From contig NZ_JAHKQA010000078.1 of NCBI RefSeq assembly GCF_018860705.1, positions 1-60,887 on the forward strand: DNA of 60,887 nt, read 5' to 3'. Both the position numbers and the translations under genes were made by a program. The notes beneath the pieces were generated by a model. The model did not search any database. It was not told the DNA's origin and saw only the letters and a program-made list of their open reading frames with translations. This DNA is from Citreicella sp. C3M06 (GTDB lineage: Bacteria > Pseudomonadota > Alphaproteobacteria > Rhodobacterales > Rhodobacteraceae). Positions 52,239 to 60,887 of the stretch are shown here, piece after piece; the first letter of the stretch is position 1; every line of letters begins with the position of its first letter.

Positions 52239-52558
52239 ATCGCGGTCAGAACACTGGCCGCACCTGCCTTTGCCATTTGGCGTCTTGCCCTTGCCGCGCT
52301 GCCAAGGCGACGCGCCGCTCGCTGTCCCGGCAGGGTTTGCTGCCTGCGCCGCCAGAGATTGCCGCAGAGCTGCGCAGCCGTAACTCTGGCCGCATTCTGA
52401 TTGTCTCGGCGGCAGCGCATTGTATTCTGATCTGGCCAGTATCGGATACGATTTCTTGGTTATTTGGCGCGTATCGCCGCCATCCGATGCTATTGTCTCC
52501 AGTTGACGGAAGAGTTGTACCCGATATGACGGGGCAGATTTTTACGGGCAGAGCGGAC

Positions 52559-53248
52559 ATGAGCGACAACAAGACCACCCTGACCGACGCAGTGCATGAC
52601 CTGCTGCGCAAGGCAATCATCGAGCAAGCGCTGAAGCCCGGAATGCGCCTGCCCGAAGACACGGTGGGCGAACAGTTCGGCGTCAGCCGCACCATCGTGC
52701 GCCACGCTCTGGTCAGGCTCGAAAATCAGGGCCTCGTTGTGACCCGTCGCAATCGCGGCGCTTTTGTCGCCGAACCCTCGAAGGAAGAGGCGCAGCATGT
52801 CTTTGCCGTGCGCCGTTGCCTCGAGAAGGAAGTTGTTCGCATTCTGTGTCAGGGCATGGCGCAAAGCGGATACGATCAGCTTGAGGCACATCTGCGCCGT
52901 GAGCACAGCGTCAACGGCAAGAACGGCCCGGTCTCCATCCGTCTGGCGGGCGAGTTTCACATGCTTCTGGCAGAGCTTACCGGCAATGACGTGCTGGCGC
53001 GCTTCGTTGGCGATGTGGTCCTGCGCTGTTCTCTCATCATGTCGCTTTATGCCCGAAGCCATTCCTCCGACTGCGCCGTTGACGAACATTCGCAGATCAT
53101 CGAGGCGATCTGGGAGGGCGATGCCCCGCGCGCCATCGAGATCATGGAGCACCATCTTGGCGCCGTCGCGAACAGGGCAGAGCTTTCCTCCAAACCGGAG
53201 AACATCAAGGCGATCCTGTCGCACTACGGCAGGGACCTCGCGCAATAG
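52559..53248 (+). CDS. GntR-family regulator with FCD domain
   Basis: A 229-residue regulator. HTH: TLTDAVHDLLRKAIIEQALK, FGVSRTIVRHALVRLENQGL, RNRGAFVAEP; FCD domain: EEAQHVFAVRRCLEKEVVRI, GEFHMLLAELTGNDVL and IIEAIWEGDAPRAIEIMEHH, with metal-binding Asp/His positions. The start is ATG 52559; ATG 52526 would add 11 residues. The preceding 320 bases (52239-52558) hold no gene and should contain its promoter. No obvious target gene is adjacent. Confidence 0.9.
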   Translation: MSDNKTTLTDAVHDLLRKAIIEQALKPGMRLPEDTVGEQFGVSRTIVRHALVRLENQGLVVTRRNRGAFVAEPSKEEAQHVFAVRRCLEKEVVRILCQGMAQSGYDQLEAHLRREHSVNGKNGPVSIRLAGEFHMLLAELTGNDVLARFVGDVVLRCSLIMSLYARSHSSDCAVDEHSQIIEAIWEGDAPRAIEIMEHHLGAVANRAELSSKPENIKAILSHYGRDLAQ

Positions 53249-53616
53249 CCCCAGACGCCGCCTGCCACGCGTTTGATTTTGCAATGCTCTCGGCGAGCGA
53301 GGCCTGCAAAGTCCTGATCGGGCGAATCCTCAGGCCCTGTCGACGACCGCAGCAGGTTTCGCCCATAGCGTCGGCCAGCTTGAAAAGGCGGGTCGAACAG
53401 CGGCGCCGGGGTCAAATCTCGCCTGCCCGCGCAATGCGCAGATGCTCGCTGCCTTTGAATGTGGCCGCGCCCTTGGCATCTCGATCAGTTCGGCGCGATC
53501 GCTCCAGCCTGGACGCCATCGGGCCAACGCCCATGGCGTGGGAGGTGATCGAGCGCATCGCGCAAGGGGCGTCAGGACCCGCGCGATCTGCAACCCCGGT
53601 CCGGTTGGGGATAGGA
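53249..53616. other. no confident gene
   Basis: A minus-strand frame contains ATFKGSEHLRIARAGEI before a stop, which looks like a short protein C-terminus, but nothing upstream supports a full gene; it may be a fossil. No terminator with a U-tract is visible for either flanking gene. Confidence 0.4.
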
Positions 53617-54063
53617 TCAGACGCTTGACAGGAAAATGCTGGTTTCGCTGTTCAACACCCCCTCGACCACCCGCACTTCGCGCAGCACCCGGTCGAAATC
53701 GGCAAGGCTGTCCACCATGATTTCTGCGATCAGGTCCCATTTGCCGCTGGTTGTGTGCAGGGCGGTCAGTTCGGGCAGGCGGCGCAGCTTGTTGATGACC
53801 TGCGTGGTGTTGCGCCCCGACACCTCGATCATCATCACCGCGCGGATGTGGCTGGTATCGTAATCGTCGCGCACCCGCGCGGTGAACCCCAGCAGCGCGC
53901 CCGAGGCCAACAGCCGGTCAAGCCGGGCCTGCACCGTGCCGCGCGACACCCCCATGATCTCGGCCAGCTTGGACACCGGGGCGCGGCCATCCTGCCGCAA
54001 CAGGCCGATGAGGGTGCGGTCGTGATCGTCGAAGATATGCTTGGCGGCGTTCGGCTTTGACAT
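53617..54063 (-). CDS. Lrp/AsnC-family regulator
   Basis: A 148-residue protein. The N-terminal HTH is LAEIMGVSRGTVQARLDRLL; the RAM ligand-binding domain has RAVMMIEVSGRNTTQVINKL and TTSGKWDLIAEIMVDSLADF. Lrp-type regulators respond to amino acids. Divergent from the ornithine cyclodeaminase gene (131 bases between starts), which it probably activates with ornithine or arginine as effector. Confidence 0.92.
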   Translation of the reverse strand: MSKPNAAKHIFDDHDRTLIGLLRQDGRAPVSKLAEIMGVSRGTVQARLDRLLASGALLGFTARVRDDYDTSHIRAVMMIEVSGRNTTQVINKLRRLPELTALHTTSGKWDLIAEIMVDSLADFDRVLREVRVVEGVLNSETSIFLSSV

Positions 54064-54194
54064 GCTGTTCCTGCAATTTGCGCAATTCTCACTGGCATAT
54101 TGTGTGGTAAATAGGACATTTCACAGCAGTTTCGCCATATTCCTTGCAATCCTTATAGCGGATAATCGCAGACATGTCCCCTGCGAGGTATGCC

Positions 54195-55256
54195 ATGTCC
54201 GCTCCCCAGCCCTCCAAGCTGGCCTTTGTGCCCTTTGTCAGCGTCGCAAACATGCTGCGCCTGATCCATCACATCGGCATCGAAAACATGCTGTCCGGCA
54301 TCGCCGCCTATATCGAAGCCGACTTCCGCCGCTGGGAGCTGTTCGACAAGACGCCGCGCGTGGCCTCGCATTCCGATGTGGGGGTGATCGAGCTGATGCC
54401 GACCTCGGATGGCCATGTCTACGGGTTCAAATATGTCAACGGTCACCCCAAGAACACCGCCGAGGGCCTGCAGACCGTGACCGCCTTTGGCCTGCTGGCC
54501 GAGGTCAGCACCGGCTATCCCGTGCTGTTGTCGGAAATGACCGTGCTGACGGCGCTGCGCACGGCGGCAACCTCGGCTCTGGTGGCGAAATACCTTGCGC
54601 CGAAGGGGGCCGACACCATGGCGCTGATCGGCAACGGCGCGCAGTCGGAATTTCAGGCCACCGCCTTTCGCGCCATCTGCGGCGTGAACAAGCTACGGCT
54701 TTTTGACATTGACCCGGGGGCGACGCGCAAGACCATCGCCAACCTTGCCGATCAGGGCTTCGAGATCACCGCCTGCGCCACTGCGCAAGAGGCGATTCTG
54801 GGGGCGCAGATCATCACGACCTGCACCGCCGACAAGCAATATGCCACGATCCTGACCGACAACATGGTTGGCGCGGGCGTGCACATCAACGCCATTGGTG
54901 GCGACTGCCCGGGCAAGACCGAGCTGCACAAGGATATTCTCAGCCGCGCCGATGTCTTCGTCGAATATCCGCCCCAGACCCGCATCGAAGGCGAGATCCA
55001 GCAGATGCCCGAAGATTTCCCCGTCACCGAGATGTGGCAGGTGATCACCGGCGCGGCGCAGGGCCGTCGCGACGCGCGCCAGATCACTCTGTTCGACGGC
55101 GTCGGCTTTGCAACCGAGGATTTCTCGGCCCTGCGTTATCTGCGCGATCAACTGACCGAGACCGGCTTGTTCGAGCAACTCGACCTGATCGCCGATCCGG
55201 ACGATCCGCGCGACCTGTTCGGCATGGTACGCCGCGCCGCAGCGCCGGGCGCATGA
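54195..55256 (+). CDS. ornithine cyclodeaminase family protein
   Basis: A 353-residue protein of the Ocd/mu-crystallin family. Features: DVGVIELMPTSDGHVYGFKY, the catalytic/ligand region GYPVLLSEMTVLTALRTAAT, the NAD motif MALIGNGAQSEFQATAF and AGVHINAIGGDCPGKTELHK with the catalytic Asp. It deaminates ornithine to proline and ammonia with NAD+. I chose ATG 54195 because gagg lies 7 bases upstream; ATG 54174 is possible. Regulated by the divergent Lrp gene. Confidence 0.92.
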   Translation: MSAPQPSKLAFVPFVSVANMLRLIHHIGIENMLSGIAAYIEADFRRWELFDKTPRVASHSDVGVIELMPTSDGHVYGFKYVNGHPKNTAEGLQTVTAFGLLAEVSTGYPVLLSEMTVLTALRTAATSALVAKYLAPKGADTMALIGNGAQSEFQATAFRAICGVNKLRLFDIDPGATRKTIANLADQGFEITACATAQEAILGAQIITTCTADKQYATILTDNMVGAGVHINAIGGDCPGKTELHKDILSRADVFVEYPPQTRIEGEIQQMPEDFPVTEMWQVITGAAQGRRDARQITLFDGVGFATEDFSALRYLRDQLTETGLFEQLDLIADPDDPRDLFGMVRRAAAPGA

Positions 55257-55393
55257 CCTGTCGCTCTTCGGTACCTTGATTTCACCGTAATCCCCCGCGC
55301 GGCCATTCAACATTTCGGGTTTGGCGTAACATTGGGTTGCACCGGGGTCGAAAACAGGGACAAACGGGCCCCGAACCGAGGGGCGCGGAAACG

Positions 55394-56416
55394 ATGAGCG
55401 AGCTTGTAAAGCCAATGAACGAAGGCAACCTAGACATTGTCCGCGCCGCTCGCCTGAGCGTCGCCCCGATGATGGACTGGACAGACCGCCATTGCCGCTA
55501 TCTGCACCGGCTGCTCAGCGCGCACACGCTGCTCTATACCGAGATGGTGACCGCTCCGGCGCTGGTGCGCGGTGGGGCGCTGCGCCTGCTCGACTTTTCG
55601 CCGCAAGAGCATCCGGTGGCGCTTCAGCTGGGCGGATCGGATCCGGTCGAGCTGGCGCAGGCGGCGCGGTTCGGGGCCGAGGCGGGCTATGATCAGGTTG
55701 ATCTCAATTGCGGCTGCCCGTCCGACCGCGTGCAATCGGGAACTTTCGGCGCCATTCTCATGCGCTCGCCCGGGCTGGTCGCCGATTGCGTCGCCGCGAT
55801 GTGCGCGGCGGTCGATATCGAGGTGACCGTCAAATGCCGCATCGGCGTCGATGATCAGGAACCGCGCGAGGTGCTGCCGGCGTTTCTCGATGCGGTGCGC
55901 GGGGCGGGGTGCCGGCGGGTGGTGATTCACGCCCGAAAGGCATGGCTCAAGGGCCTCAGCCCGAAAGAGAACCGCGATGTGCCGCCGCTCGACTACGATC
56001 TTGTCGTTGCGATGAAGCAAGCGTTTCCTGATTTGCACCTGTCAATCAACGGCGGCATCGACAGCCTCGATACCGCCGAGGCACTGTTGGCGCGGGGGCT
56101 CGATGGGGTGATGATCGGGCGGGCGGCCTATCATCAGCCGTGGGACATTCTTGCCGCCGCCGATGCGCGGATCTTCGGCGCTGAAAGGGCTCCGACCGCG
56201 CCCGAAGACATCGTGCGCCAGATGCTGCCCTATATCGAAGCCCACCTTGCGCAGGGGGGCCGGTTGCATCAGGTGACGCGCCACATGATGGGGCTGTTTG
56301 CCGGGCGTCCCGGCGCGCGCGGCTGGCGGCGCCTGCTGTCCGAAGAGGCAACCCGCGATGGCGCCGGGCCAGAGGTGGTGGAGCGCGCGCTTGAACGGGT
56401 GCCCGCCATCGCCTGA
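55394..56416 (+). CDS. dusA: tRNA-dihydrouridine(20/20a) synthase
   Basis: A 340-residue FMN TIM barrel. SVAPMMDWTDRHCRYLHRLL and YTEMVTAPALVRGG open the domain; VDLNCGCPSDRVQSGTFGAI contains the catalytic Cys; VKCRIGVDD, VIHARKAWLKGLSPKENRD and NGGIDSLDTAEALLARGLDG are DusA hallmarks. It reduces U20/U20a in tRNA D-loops. The start is ATG 55394; MNEGNLDIV at 55415 is an alternative. Confidence 0.95.
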   Translation: MSELVKPMNEGNLDIVRAARLSVAPMMDWTDRHCRYLHRLLSAHTLLYTEMVTAPALVRGGALRLLDFSPQEHPVALQLGGSDPVELAQAARFGAEAGYDQVDLNCGCPSDRVQSGTFGAILMRSPGLVADCVAAMCAAVDIEVTVKCRIGVDDQEPREVLPAFLDAVRGAGCRRVVIHARKAWLKGLSPKENRDVPPLDYDLVVAMKQAFPDLHLSINGGIDSLDTAEALLARGLDGVMIGRAAYHQPWDILAAADARIFGAERAPTAPEDIVRQMLPYIEAHLAQGGRLHQVTRHMMGLFAGRPGARGWRRLLSEEATRDGAGPEVVERALERVPAIA

Positions 56417-56473
56417 GCCTTGCAGCCAGCGGGGCAGGGGTCTAAGCGGCGCTGAACCTACGCGGAGACCCCG

Positions 56474-57295
56474 ATGCCAGACCTTGCCACCCTTGTGCCC
56501 CTCGTGGGGCTTCTTGTTGTCAGTTCGGCCTTTGCAGGGCTGATCGCCGGGCTGCTGGGGGTTGGCGGCGGCATCGTGCTGGTGCCGGCCTTTCTGTTCA
56601 CCTTCGAAACGCTGGGGTTTGCCTCGCCCGAACTGATGCAGATCTGCCTTGCGACGTCGCTCGCGACCATCATCATCACTTCGATGCGCTCGGTTGCGGC
56701 GCATCACCGCAAGGGCGCGGTGGATTGGGACATTCTGAAACGCTGGGCGCCGGGCATCGCCTTTGGCGCCATCGTCGGCGTGCTGACCGTGTCGCAGCTG
56801 GAGGCGGCGTTTCTCAAGGCGATGTTCGGCGTCATCGCCATCTTTATCGGGCTGTATTTCGCCTTTGGCAAACGCGACTGGCGGCTGGCGGCGCAGATGC
56901 CGGGGGCAGGGCTGCGCGAGGCGCTCGCCGCCACCATTGGCTTTCTGTCGGTGCTGATGGGCATTGGCGGTGGCAGCTTTGCGGTGCCGCTGATGACGCT
57001 GTGCTCGGTACCGATGCGCCGGGCGGTGGCGACGGCGGCGGGCTTTGGCCTGTCGATCGCGTTGCCCTCGGCGGTGGCGTTTTTCTTCGTGACCATCCCC
57101 GAGGCCGAGCGCCCGCCGCTGATGCTGGGCTCGGTCAACGTCGGGGCCTTTGTCATCGGCATTTCGATGACATTGATCACCGCACCGATCGGGGCAAAGC
57201 TGGCGCATTCGGTCGAGGAAAATACCCTGCGCCGGGTGTTTGCGGTGTTCATCCTTGCGGTGGCGCTGAACATGCTGCGCAAGTCGTTCTTTTGA
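56474..57295 (+). CDS. TauE/SafE-family sulfite/anion exporter
   Basis: A 273-residue membrane protein with about 8 helices. The two repeats begin FAGLIAGLLGVGGGIVLVPA and TIGFLSVLMGIGGGSFAVPL, the glycine-rich motifs of TauE/SafE permeases. Members move sulfite, sulfoacetate or other organosulfur anions across the inner membrane; the substrate here is unknown. It starts 58 bases after dusA and ends at the terminator shared with valS. Confidence 0.92.
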   Translation: MPDLATLVPLVGLLVVSSAFAGLIAGLLGVGGGIVLVPAFLFTFETLGFASPELMQICLATSLATIIITSMRSVAAHHRKGAVDWDILKRWAPGIAFGAIVGVLTVSQLEAAFLKAMFGVIAIFIGLYFAFGKRDWRLAAQMPGAGLREALAATIGFLSVLMGIGGGSFAVPLMTLCSVPMRRAVATAAGFGLSIALPSAVAFFFVTIPEAERPPLMLGSVNVGAFVIGISMTLITAPIGAKLAHSVEENTLRRVFAVFILAVALNMLRKSFF

Positions 57296-57300
57296 TGTGA

Positions 57301-57326
57301 AAACGCCGCCCCGAGGGGCGGCGTTT
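57301..57326. terminator. bidirectional terminator between tauE-like gene and valS
   Basis: aaacgccgcccc and ggggcggcgttt form an 11 to 12 base-pair stem with A-rich 5' and T-rich 3' flanks, so it works on both strands. It sits 6 bases after the TauE-like stop and 4 bases before the valS stop (convergent genes). Confidence 0.85.
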
Positions 57327-57329
57327 CAG

Positions 57330-60300
57330 TCAGCCGATCTCGGCGAGGCGGGCGAGCGCGTCCTTGAGCTGCGCCTCTTCCTCTTCGCGGGCGCGCAGGT
57401 TCTCCTGCGTTTCCTCGACAACCTCGGGCGGGGCGCTTTGTGCGAACTTGGGGTTCTTGAGCCGCCCGCGCAGCCCGCCCAGTTCCTTGCCAAGCTTGGT
57501 CAGCGCCTTTTCCAGCCGGGCCTTTTCCTCGGCCACGTCGATGATATCGGCCAGCGGCAGACCAAAGGTCGACCCGCCCACCGGAACGCTGATGCAGCCC
57601 TTGGGGAAGGCATCGACCGGGCTGAGGCTTTCCAGCCGCGCCAGTCGCTTGATCAGCGCCTCGTTGCGATCCCATGCGGCCTGCCCGGCGGCGTCCAGAT
57701 CTGTCACCAGCACCGGCACATACAGGCCCACCGGCACATGCATCTGCGCCCGCGCCGAGCGCACGCCGTCGATCAGGGCGATGGCCCATGTCATTTCGGC
57801 GTCGGCATCCGCATCGAGCAGATCGGCGGAGGTGTAGGTCGGCCAGTCGCCATGCACCAGCATCTTGGACCGGGTGCCAAGCGTGGCCCACAGCTCTTCG
57901 GTGATGAAGGGCATGATGGGGTGCAACAGGATCAGGCACTGGTCGATGACCCAGGACATGGTCGCCTGCGTCTCAAGCTTGGCGCTGTCATCCTCGCCCT
58001 GAAGCAGCGGCTTGGAAAATTCCACGTACCAGTCGCAGACCACGCCCCAGACAAAGGCATAAAGCGCCTGCGCCGCGTCGTTGAACCGGTAATCGGCCAG
58101 TGCCGCGTCGACGGCTTCGCGCACCTTGGCGGTTTCGCCAAGGATCCACTTGTTCACGGTGGCCGAGGGCTGCGGCACGCCGCCGCCAAGGCCCACTGCG
58201 CCGTTCATCTCGGCAAAGCGGGCGGCATTCCACAGCTTGGTGCCAAAGTTGCGATAGCCCGCAATGCGCTGCATATCGAGCTTGAGCACACCGCCCAGAG
58301 AGGCCATCGCCGCATTGGTAAAGCGCAGCGCATCGGCACCGTATTCGTCGATGATATCGAGCGGGTCGACCACGTTGCCAAGCGATTTGGACATCTTCTT
58401 GCCCTTGGCGTCACGCACGAGGCCATGCAGGTAGACATCGTGGAACGGGATTTCATCGACCACGGCGAGCTGCATCATCATCATCCGCGCCACCCAGAAG
58501 AACAGGATGTCCTGCCCGGTCACCAGAACGCTGGTGGGGAAGTATTTCTCCAGCTCCGCCGTCTGCTCGGGCCAGCCAAGCGTGCCGATGGGCCAGAGCC
58601 CCGAGCTGAACCATGTATCCAGCACGTCGGGGTCGCGGAAGAACGGGATCGCCTGCGCGCGGCGGCGCTGATCGACGCCGGTGTAATCGGTGCCCTGCGA
58701 GAGCAGATCGGCGAGCATGTCTTCGGCAGCGGCGGCATCTTCGACCAGCAGGAAATCGGCGTCCTCGCCAAAGAAATCGTGCATCTGTGCCAGCGCATCC
58801 GCCTCGCTCGCTGCGCAGAACGAGCGCCATTCGCCGCCCAGACCCGGCGTATGCCAGACCGGAATCTGGTGCCCCCACCACAGCTGGCGGGAAATGCACC
58901 ACGGCTCGATGTTCTCCAGCCAGTGGTAATAGGTCTTTTCGCCGCTTTCCGGCATGATCCGGACCTTGCCGGATTTCACGGCATCCAGCGCCGGGCCAAC
59001 GATCTTGGCGGTGTCGACGAACCACTGGTCGGTCAGCATCGGCTCGATGACCACCTTGGAGCGATCGCCGAAGGGCTGCATGATCAGCTTGGACTCGACC
59101 AGCGGAACCTGTTCGGCCTCGCGGGTCTCGCCGCCTTCTTCCGGGGCCAGCGGCGCCTTGGCGGGCTTGCCCAGACGCGGATCGGTGGCATCGGTCATCA
59201 CCGCCAGATTTTCGGCGGTGATCTCGGCGACCACCGCGGCGCGCGCCTCGGCCCGGTCGAGCCCGCGCAGGTGGTCGGGAACAAGGTTCAGCGCGTCGGC
59301 TTCGGCCTCGCTCAGGGTCAGATCGCCGGCGGCGACCTTCTGCGCGATCTCGGCACATTCGGCATAGGGCTTGCCATCGGCGCGCAGCGCGCCCCGTGTG
59401 TCGAGCAGGCGGTACATCGGGATGCCACCGCGCTTGGCGACCTGATAATCGTTGAAATCATGCGCGCCGGTGATCTTGACCGCGCCCGAGCCAAAGCTGG
59501 GATCGGGGTATTCATCGGTGATGATCGGGATTAGGCGGCGATGCTCTTTCGGCCCCACCGGGATTTCGCACAGCGTGCCGACGATCGCGGCATAGCGCTC
59601 ATCGGACGGATGCACCGCAACCGCACCATCGCCCAGCATGGTTTCGGGGCGGGTGGTGGCGATCGAGATATAATCACGCTCTTCGCGGAAGAGGACGGTG
59701 CCGTCTTCGTCTTTTTCGACGTATTCATAGGTCGCGCCGCCCGCCAGCGGGTATTTGAAATGCCACATGTGGCCGGCAACTTCGATATTCTCGACCTCGA
59801 GATCGGAAATCGCGGTTTCGAAATGCGGGTCCCAGTTCACCAGCCGCTTGCCGCGGTAGATGAGCCCCTTGTTGTACATCTCGACAAAGACCTTGATCAC
59901 CGCGTCGTGGAAATTGCCCTCTTCTCCGGCAGGGGCGCCTGTCGCGCCGCTCATGGTGAAAGCGTTGCGCGACCAGTCGCAGGACGCGCCCAGCCGTTTG
60001 AGCTGGTTGATGATCGTGTCGCCCGATTCCTGTTTCCAGTCCCAGACCTTGGCAAGGAACGCCTCGCGGCCCAGTTCGCGCCGGGACGGTTGATTTTCCT
60101 GCGCCAGCTTGCGCTCGACCACCATCTGCGTGGCGATGCCCGCGTGGTCCTGCCCCGGCTGCCAGAGCGTGTCGAAACCGCGCATCCGGTGCCAGCGGGT
60201 CAGGATATCCTGAAGCGTGTTGTTGAACGCATGCCCCATGTGCAACGAGCCGGTCACGTTTGGTGGCGGGATCATGATGCTGAAGCTCTCGTCGCGCGAC

Positions 60301-60395
60301 GCGTTGGCGCCCGCCTTGAAAGCTCCGGCCTGTTCCCACGCCTCGTAGATCCGCGCCTCGGCGGCGGCTGCATCGAATGTCTTTTCCATCGCCAT
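57330..60395 (-). CDS. valS: valine-tRNA ligase
   Basis: About 1,021 residues. Class I synthetase motifs: HIGH-type [20 protein letters not shown] and KMSKS in [38 protein letters not shown] marks the editing (CP1) domain. It has the C-terminal coiled coil typical of ValRS ([20 protein letters not shown], then [19 protein letters not shown]). The CP1 region carries an insert of about 60 residues compared with E. coli, as in other alphaproteobacteria. The start is MAMEKTF at 60395 or MEKTF at 60389; frames reaching further upstream are not supported. Its leader abuts a small-RNA array. Confidence 0.95.
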   Translation of the reverse strand: MAMEKTFDAAAAEARIYEAWEQAGAFKAGANASRDESFSIMIPPPNVTGSLHMGHAFNNTLQDILTRWHRMRGFDTLWQPGQDHAGIATQMVVERKLAQENQPSRRELGREAFLAKVWDWKQESGDTIINQLKRLGASCDWSRNAFTMSGATGAPAGEEGNFHDAVIKVFVEMYNKGLIYRGKRLVNWDPHFETAISDLEVENIEVAGHMWHFKYPLAGGATYEYVEKDEDGTVLFREERDYISIATTRPETMLGDGAVAVHPSDERYAAIVGTLCEIPVGPKEHRRLIPIITDEYPDPSFGSGAVKITGAHDFNDYQVAKRGGIPMYRLLDTRGALRADGKPYAECAEIAQKVAAGDLTLSEAEADALNLVPDHLRGLDRAEARAAVVAEITAENLAVMTDATDPRLGKPAKAPLAPEEGGETREAEQVPLVESKLIMQPFGDRSKVVIEPMLTDQWFVDTAKIVGPALDAVKSGKVRIMPESGEKTYYHWLENIEPWCISRQLWWGHQIPVWHTPGLGGEWRSFCAASEADALAQMHDFFGEDADFLLVEDAAAAEDMLADLLSQGTDYTGVDQRRRAQAIPFFRDPDVLDTWFSSGLWPIGTLGWPEQTAELEKYFPTSVLVTGQDILFFWVARMMMMQLAVVDEIPFHDVYLHGLVRDAKGKKMSKSLGNVVDPLDIIDEYGADALRFTNAAMASLGGVLKLDMQRIAGYRNFGTKLWNAARFAEMNGAVGLGGGVPQPSATVNKWILGETAKVREAVDAALADYRFNDAAQALYAFVWGVVCDWYVEFSKPLLQGEDDSAKLETQATMSWVIDQCLILLHPIMPFITEELWATLGTRSKMLVHGDWPTYTSADLLDADADAEMTWAIALIDGVRSARAQMHVPVGLYVPVLVTDLDAAGQAAWDRNEALIKRLARLESLSPVDAFPKGCISVPVGGSTFGLPLADIIDVAEEKARLEKALTKLGKELGGLRGRLKNPKFAQSAPPEVVEETQENLRAREEEEAQLKDALARLAEIG

Positions 60396-60535
60396 GGGTC
60401 GTCTTCCCGTGCCTGCATCTGGTGTCCCGCCTCCTCTACGCCAAGGCGGCGTCAGAGGGAAGGCCGCAGACCCCAGGTCGCGGTTTGTGCTGGTGGGCGA
60501 TGGTCCGGGATGCCTGTCCTGCGATGCAGGGCGAT

Positions 60536-60585
60536 GCAGAAAAGCAAACGGCGGCGCCCAGGGAGGAGGAGAGGACGCCGCCGTT
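60536..60585 (-). terminator. intrinsic terminator closing the CCUCCUCCC RNA array
   Basis: On the minus strand AACGGCGGCG (60585-60576) pairs with CGCCGCCGUU (60556-60547), the loop contains CUCCUCCUCCC, and UUUGCUUUUCU follows (60548-60538). A hairpin plus U-rich tail in this orientation should end transcripts coming from the right before they reach valS. Confidence 0.75.
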
Positions 60586-60887
60586 CTATCGAATACCCCA
60601 GGGAGGAGGAGAGGGGCTTCGAGCACGTTGGGCCGCTGAGGCCCGATGTGGGGTTGCGGCGGTTCCTAGGGAGGAGGAGGGGAACCGCCGCGCTATCGAA
60701 GGCCCCAGGGAGGAGGAGAGGGGGCTCCGAATGCGTTGGGCCGCTGAGGCCCGATGTAGGGTTGCGACGGTTCCTAGGGAGGAGGAGGGGAACCGCCGCG
60801 CTATCGAAGGCCCCAGGGAGGAGGAGAGGGGGCTCCGAATGCGTTGGGCCGCTGAGGCCCGATGTAAGGTTGCGGCGGTTCCTAGGG
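60547..60887 (-). ncRNA. tandem array of CCUCCUCCC (cuckoo/CcsR-type) small RNAs
   Basis: Units of 108 bases repeat to the window edge: agggaggaggag-type cores begin at 60561, 60601, 60669, 60708, 60777, 60816 and (cut off) 60885. On the minus strand each unit gives two stem-loops. One has stem GCGGCGGUUCC/GGAACCGYCGC with loop CCUCCUCCUCCCUA; the other has a GCCCC/GGGGC stem around UCUCCUCCUCCCU. This is the layout of the alphaproteobacterial cuckoo RNAs (CcsR1-4 in Rhodobacter sphaeroides): paired hairpins with anti-Shine-Dalgarno-like loops in tandem copies. Three copies are complete here; the promoter, and any DUF1127 (CcaF1-like) gene usually found with them, would lie beyond the right edge. 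The last copy differs and doubles as terminator. Confidence 0.85.

Noticed and set aside
57297-59534. A 745-codon plus-strand frame opposite valS
   Set aside because: It is the shadow of ValRS, whose HIGH and KMSKS motifs are on the minus strand.
60547-60887. The terminal repeats as a CRISPR array
   Set aside because: Units are 108 bases with no unique spacers; the whole unit repeats, and the conserved parts form paired hairpins.
60396-60887. A T-box or amino-acid riboswitch leader for valS
   Set aside because: No specifier loop or T-box sequence is visible, and a terminator with U-tract separates the hairpin array from valS. T-boxes are not expected in alphaproteobacteria.

Overview
The window is high-GC DNA from an alphaproteobacterium, most likely of the Rhodobacterales/Rhodobacteraceae. 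The reasons are the codon bias, the gene families present (RTX/Hint surface proteins, IS66/IS91/IS481/IS3 remnants, FdxA/FprA pairs), and a tandem array of CCUCCUCCC-loop small RNAs of the type known from Rhodobacter. No tRNA, rRNA or CRISPR array was found.

Layout. (1) 1-5,470 is a graveyard of broken acyl-CoA metabolism genes: an AraC regulator, two SDRs, a thiolase, a FadJ-like protein, a CaiB/BaiF CoA-transferase, a nitroreductase, an acyl-CoA ligase, an acyl-CoA dehydrogenase and an APH-type phosphotransferase. All carry stops, frameshifts or deletions. (2) 5,537-11,200 is one intact gene for a giant RTX repeat protein with a C-terminal Hint domain and a 339-bp internal tandem repeat. 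(3) 11.2-15.1 kb holds a broken serine hydrolase and decayed IS481, IS66 and IS3 elements. (4) 15.1-22.7 kb is an intact molybdoenzyme locus: a divergent MocR-type regulator, a DMSO-reductase-family enzyme, a small cupin, a 7Fe ferredoxin, an FprA-type NADPH reductase, a 48-residue ORF and moeA. (5) 23.1-34.8 kb is an IS91 remnant, then a five-gene Dpp/Opp-type importer on the minus strand, divergent from a GntR regulator and five tightly coupled enzymes (creatininase-like, ketopantoate-reductase-like, SDR, PuuE/cyclic-imidase-like deacetylase, isoaspartyl peptidase). It looks like a pathway for a peptide-like, cyclic amide or beta-aspartyl compound. (6) 35.0-36.2 kb is an IS3 remnant.

(7) 36.6-50.9 kb is an alginate (oligo-uronate) utilisation locus. 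It holds a D-mannonate dehydratase, a Gfo/Idh dehydrogenase, a MATE transporter, a FadR-type regulator, an AlgS/AlgM1/AlgM2/AlgQ-like importer, a PL15-type exo-oligoalginate lyase, a DEH reductase (SDR) and a KDG kinase. A shared palindrome, CTTGGATACAAG or a close variant, sits at three promoters and ties these units into one regulon. Uptake gives oligosaccharides, the lyase gives DEH, the SDR gives KDG and the kinase gives KDPG. ManD plus the Gfo/Idh enzyme could feed saturated uronate ends to KDG. (8) 50.9-57.3 kb is ordinary chromosome: TetR with an AhpD-like protein, a GntR/FCD regulator, Lrp with ornithine cyclodeaminase, dusA, and a TauE/SafE transporter. (9) valS lies on the minus strand, and behind its start, running off the window end, is an array of 108-bp units whose transcripts fold into hairpins with CCUCCUCCC loops (cuckoo/CcsR type). 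A single similar hairpin sits inside the alginate operon between the binding-protein and lyase genes.

The best candidates for something not described before are the CCUCCUCCC hairpins (array plus alginate-operon copy), the molybdoenzyme with its own electron chain and moeA, and the importer plus cyclic-amide/isoaspartyl enzyme cluster. All functional calls rest on reading the sequence and on family knowledge; no database search was run.
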